In this document: positions 59,401 to 64,000 of the stretch, piece after piece | How positions within the stretch are numbered: the first letter of the stretch is position 1 | Layout: each line of letters opens with the position of its first letter | Source: Varroa destructor | Taxonomy: Eukaryota; Arthropoda; Arachnida; Mesostigmata; Varroidae | Direction of reading: 5' to 3' | Length of the DNA: 64,000 bases | NCBI RefSeq assembly: GCF_002443255.2 | Contig: NW_019211458.1 | Coordinates: 24,932,757 to 24,996,756, forward strand | The notes under the pieces: generated by a model | Database searches by the model: none | The model's input: the letters and a program-made list of their open reading frames with translations, nothing else | Told to the model about the DNA's origin: nothing | Program-made: the position numbers and the translations under genes

Positions 59401-62400
59401 TAATGGGGTAATGCGGTACATGGTGAGGATTGTTTTGCGTACGGTACATTTTTAAACTTATGTGAGGACTAACGAATAGTCAAACTATATTTTCAAACTG
59501 AAAAGTATTACGCTTACGGTGGGATACGAACGTCATGGTAGCCCCACACGCCTAAAAAGCGGTTATGGTTAAATGTCGGTAACGGCTCATGCAGGTCATG
59601 GTACCAAAAAGTTAGTTCTATTAACTAACCCGGTACAAGCAAAAAACGCTACTTCTTGCTAGCAAGATTTTAAAATAAAAATAACACTTGAAACATCTTT
59701 TTCACTTTCTTGTTTTCTCAACCTGTCAGAAAAAACTTTCTCTTCAATTGAAGTGTTGTACATAGATAGAGAGCGATAAGTTCAAGTTCCAGGTGTACCA
59801 GACAGCTACTGCATAGTTATCCGATGTTGCGTTCACTGCACTTCGTTTACGTGTCAGGTAGAATAGTTGTCGCAGTACATATTTAACCGAAAGAATGAAT
59901 TGATTTTTCATTCTGGGCTTGTAGCTATCATGATAGAACATCGTTGAGATAGCCTAGGTACATTTGTAGCTAGTATGATGTAGTTGTGCGCTATCTCTTC
60001 TACGCGTGTTGATGAAGGCCGAGCGATCTGCTTGTTTATTTACATATCCTAGTCCTCATACCTTATTGTCATGCTCTATAACTTTATCATGCTTGATATT
60101 AGCAAAAAGAAAAAGTTCAAATACTATGTCAGTTTCGAGATCGCCTAAACGTGGAATATTCGAGACATTGCATCGTTTAAAAGCCATAGTAATGACTATA
60201 AAGAGATTAGTCATCTTAGTGCTCGTTAGTATTTTCTGCAAACCACCTTTTACTTCGAAAGGGAGACTTTCGGTGTTCACTCCCATCGGAAAATAAGTGA
60301 GCACACAGTGTGAAATGCACCGCCTCTGATGTCCTTTTTAGAGTTCAAGTGTTACATATATAATAGCTAAGCAATTAAGGCTTGGATCGAAAATTGGCGG
60401 CTGGTAGGACGGTTCTACACATACATACTGGGTGTACATATATATGACGTATCTGAACGTACGTAAGCACTGTAACATTAAATTTACTTGCAAACACTTA
60501 TCGATTCTCAGTTTGCTTACAATCTGATCAGCTCACAACAACAGCCCAAGCAATAGGTTTTCCCTTCATTTAGTAATATCGATCGTTATCGTTGAACCCT
60601 GAACTCCATGATGTTGTCCCTGTAATATCAAAGTTGTCCACCGTTTTTGTGGCGTATAAGGCGCAAATAGGTCGAATGGGGTAAAGGCAAAACCAAAAAA
60701 AAAAAAGGGAACGCAAATCACGTCTATTATACAGTATAGTTTGCCCTATCTAGGTCTTCAGCGTAGATGCTGGACCCTGTTCAAAAAAATTGCTGTGTAG
60801 AGGATCGCACGCAGAGTAATCGTCTTAGGTCAGAGCGCTTCTTTTATTTACGTTTGCAGCAAACGAGTAATGTTCTCTGTGTGTATGTACGAACAAAAAA
60901 TCAGAAGTCAAAGAAACAGGGTCAAGAAATATATGTTACGCATTTTTTATTTTACTTTAATTTCGTAGGGCCTTTATCGTAGGTCACATGCCAGATGTTT
61001 TTGCAATACCATCGGGTTCCGTGTACGGGTGTAACTATGCTAGGGACCACAATAAAATAGAAACACGAAAAATTTGAATATATCCATATATATATTACTA
61101 TGATGTTCCATTCATACTAGTCGAATCAACTATTACGAGCTTTTTGTTGGAAATAAAAAAGAAAATGACAGACTCTACTTCAGGGTATCTGAATACTAAT
61201 TAAGTCAGTCTTCTTCCAAACGTAATCTGCTCTATATTTATAGAATAGTCGAACCCGTTCAGAGTCGTCTTTGCTCTCGTCGATTTTCTCGGTTGATCAG
61301 ACTATCTCAAGAAATCAAATGATCGTATTATAAATTTGAAGGCCGCTGAAATCTGTTGTGGCACTCAGATATGACTTCGCACATCATTGTGATGGATCTA
61401 GTGGCTGCGAGACGCTGCGACTGGACACTTGGGGAATTCCAATATTTTCTTTATTTCTATTAAGCGCTTCCGTTAACTAAACGAATTCAAAGCAAATACT
61501 GTTTTCTAGACAAACGGATGAAAAAATAATAGGTATTCCCTATTCCCTACTCTTCTCACTTTAGATAAGTGAATATCCACAAATCTCAAGATATACTGGG
61601 ACCATTTCTGGCTGAGTTTTATGTCATTACTTCTACCACCGACGCAACTCCATGGCTCATTTCTCTTCCAGAGCTGGTTGATCAACCGGCTGTATTAACT
61701 TACTCATGTTATAAACGTTCAGTTAGAAGAAGTCTCGTTGCATACATAAATCGTAATCAATGTTTATTTCTTCGTAATTTTAATATGGTCTTGAACCTCC
61801 ACGTTTTATTTGAACTACTACATCATAGGTAAAGAATTGGTGAGCTTGGCCCCTCTTGAGAGTGAGAAATAAGCACTGCCTATGTTCGTCTGTTTCCATA
61901 TCAGTTTAACCGTAGTGAAAAAAAGGCTACACTACCATACAGCCATATATTTAGCATAATCTCCTATAAACCTATCCGCAATATAACCACTGGGTCCAAC
62001 GCGCAAAAACATCGAACTATCATTGGCATTAATTTATTACATGTAAATCTCATCTAAGTACCGCACAGTATTTGTTTTGTCTACATGTGAATGACAAGCC
62101 TTAAGGCGATTCCATAATATATAGATTTCTCGTCGCTAATTCAACAGCGCGCAGAGCTCGTATAACGCAAGATCCTCCGTTTCGGGCGTCCGACATGTAT
62201 CACAAGTTGAGTCTCTAAATCATGTTAAGGACGTTTTGCACCTTCTAGGATATCCAATGATCTAGCACGGGTGCAAAATAGCAAAATAGAACGGCCGACG
62301 CTTTTCTTCATTATAGTTTCCTGACTTTCTTCATCAGAGCTGGTCTAAGTGCAGCTCTCCAATAGCGGAAAGCAAATGTTTCGTCCTGCCTCGAAGCATT

Positions 62401-64000
62401 GAACAAGACTTGATAAGTTGCTCTGCGATAGAAGATCAATATATTTGAGTAGAAAATGTATTGATTATTCGAGTGTCGATGCTGCTGGTTACTGCATCCA
62501 CATAGAAAATAACGGTGTAGTAAAATTTGCCGAGAAAAAACTTAGTTAGAATACCGCGGATAGCGGTAATAATATGGGTCTTTTACTACGACTATACTGC
62601 GTTTAGTTACACCGTAAGAATATGTATCCTATTATAGTTGCTCGGAACGAAAACACGGCTTAATGAACAGTTATTCTCCAAGTTCGTGTCAATACTCTAG
62701 CAGCGGTCACGATCGCCCTAAGCGATGTATCTTTATCAAACATGTGGGGCTGGGTAGCTCGAAATAGATATTATTAAATTATTCTGACAAGGCCTATACA
62801 ATTAGGCTATGAAAGCCTCGCCAGTATGCATATACATCACGTAACCAAAATGGTATAAGAATAAAGCCATTTTACAATACAAGCCTTTCGGTTGTCGTGA
62901 CTGATCGTACGAGCATGTCGAGATGTGCTTCATCTCTTTAATGGCATTTACTTGTATACACGATACGGTGTATTCCTTTAGCCATTATTAAGCTATAAAT
63001 CTGTGAACAGTTCAGGGACGTACCTAAACACGTGAACACTCCAAGGAACATGCTTGTTCCTGTGGTCGGCACATAAACACGCTTGACTTACCATCTTACA
63101 GAACACTTTTTCCTGACATTACAAGCACGCCGAAAGATTTCAGTTGTACAAGGAGATTGCAATCCCTTTTGCCTTTCATTTTTTTGCCCATTTGCCTTTG
63201 AAATGATCGTATACCTTCCGATCAATAGAATTCCCATCCACCGGTTCTGTTAATATCTTCTCGGTAGCCATGCGACCGATCGATTGGCTCTCCCATCGCA
63301 AAAAGAATAGAATAAAAATATATCGTCGTCATGAACGGATAACGATAATGTATTCAGCTTGTTCGAAGTGTGCTTTTCACGTTGTGTAAGGTTTTTTTCT
63401 ACGCTTTCGTCTGAAAGCTTTCTCATTATATATTGATTATCGTAGTAATTTCAATAGTAATAATAATATCTCTACCTGTACAAGCTAAGTAACCTGTAAA
63501 AAGCCTAAATTGTTGGTAAAATCTGGAGCGACCTGTAAGTAGGAAGTGAGATCAAGTTTATAGCAGCTTGAACTTCTTTGATGGTCATTCAGTAGTCGCT
63601 GTCAGTGACCAGAGTAAAATTGTGTGACTTAAAGGCAAGGTCAATATGGCTTATTAACGCAGTCCGGCATTCCAGCTGCCTTAAAATGTTGAAAAACAAT
63701 ACAACTCTTCGAATAAAGTCTTACTACATTGATGCATAGGGATAACGAGTTCACCGGACAGGTGAGAGGATTTGTCTCTGACGAAGAATCGTGCGCAGGG
63801 CAGACTATTTACTTAATAGTATAGCATTTCAAGCCCACTTTTGAAAATTAAATTAGAATCAGATACTATCATCCCTGGTATCTTGAAGAGCTTCATATGA
63901 CGATGACACTACAGATGCGGACCTTTGTCTCTTAGTCCTATTTAAAAACTATTCATATTGTTCACAGTACTCTCCCCCAATTTGCAAAGTGTGGCAGTTA

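Larger units (their letters stand above)
55153..64000. other. 3' end of the window: no supported gene
   Basis: Repeats here are (GTC)7 (55782-55802) and a compound TA/GA tract (56439-56492). Open frames that look slightly coding but lack a family or splice support: 58004-58216 (+; NVTVPRLENLLYLDIKRS, ends STGPFE), 60304-60056 (-; ends before donor GTATGA), 61569-61829 (+; ends before donor GTAAAG) and 55691-55846 (+; six Arg from the GTC repeat). Confidence 0.5.

Noticed and set aside
60056..60304. 82-codon minus-strand frame ending before GTATGA
   Set aside because: No acceptor or true start at its 5' end and no recognised family; overlaps a plus-strand frame of similar length.
61569..61832. 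Very good acceptor (CTCTTCTCACTTTAG) and a following 87-codon frame with a good donor
   Set aside because: The long frame has a stop directly after the acceptor, so the two do not belong together; the frame open at the acceptor ends after 16 codons.
1..64000. CRISPR arrays, bacterial operons, rRNA genes, phage or virus genes
   Set aside because: No regularly spaced repeats with unique spacers, no ribosomal RNA core motifs, and no viral protein motifs were seen; the window is intron-containing animal DNA.

Overview
This is eukaryotic nuclear DNA: AT-rich, intron-rich, with (TA)n microsatellites, a 100-base assembly gap (28421-28520) and a decayed mariner transposon. Splice sites follow GT-AG rules. 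The clearest gene is an animal tensin. Intron sizes range from about 300 bases to 8.5 kb, and the small secreted proteins and transposon content suit an arthropod, perhaps a mite or other arachnid. The lineage is inference; no marker gene here fixes it.

Region 1 (about 3.8-17.6 kb, + strand) is the 3' half of a tensin gene. Nine exons whose phases all join encode the serine/proline-rich linker, the SH2 domain and the C-terminal PTB domain, 533 residues in all; the N-terminal phosphatase/C2 half must lie 5' of the window. The 8.5-kb intron (4579-13108) holds two CpG-rich blocks, a perfect hairpin and a 115-codon antisense open frame. A phase-neutral 24-base microexon candidate sits inside the SH2 coding region.

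Region 2 (17.6-27 kb) is mostly unassigned sequence with simple repeats, a hairpin and a tRNA-like relic.

Region 3 (27-48.3 kb) contains what I think is the most interesting content: small secreted, probably all-helical proteins of about 98-99 residues. Gene A (- strand, 28175-27052, three coding exons) and gene B (+ strand, 46401-48290, two exons) share their length, a signal peptide, Cys31, a second Cys at residue 90 or 91, eight residues after that Cys, and a phase-1 intron 34 codons before the second Cys. Their sequence identity is low. A third, aberrant copy (D, 38301-39195, +) has the same last-exon layout but lacks a visible start exon, has a poor donor and has an extended C-terminus. 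Nearby exons at 39973, 40659 and 41337 belong to another putative secreted protein gene (C) or genes. Function is unknown.

Region 4 (44-46 kb and 53-55 kb) has exon-like pieces with good splice signals that I cannot identify. Region 5 (51.2-51.8 kb) is a broken mariner-family transposase. The rest to 64 kb is intergenic or intronic sequence with microsatellites and small open frames that I do not trust as genes.
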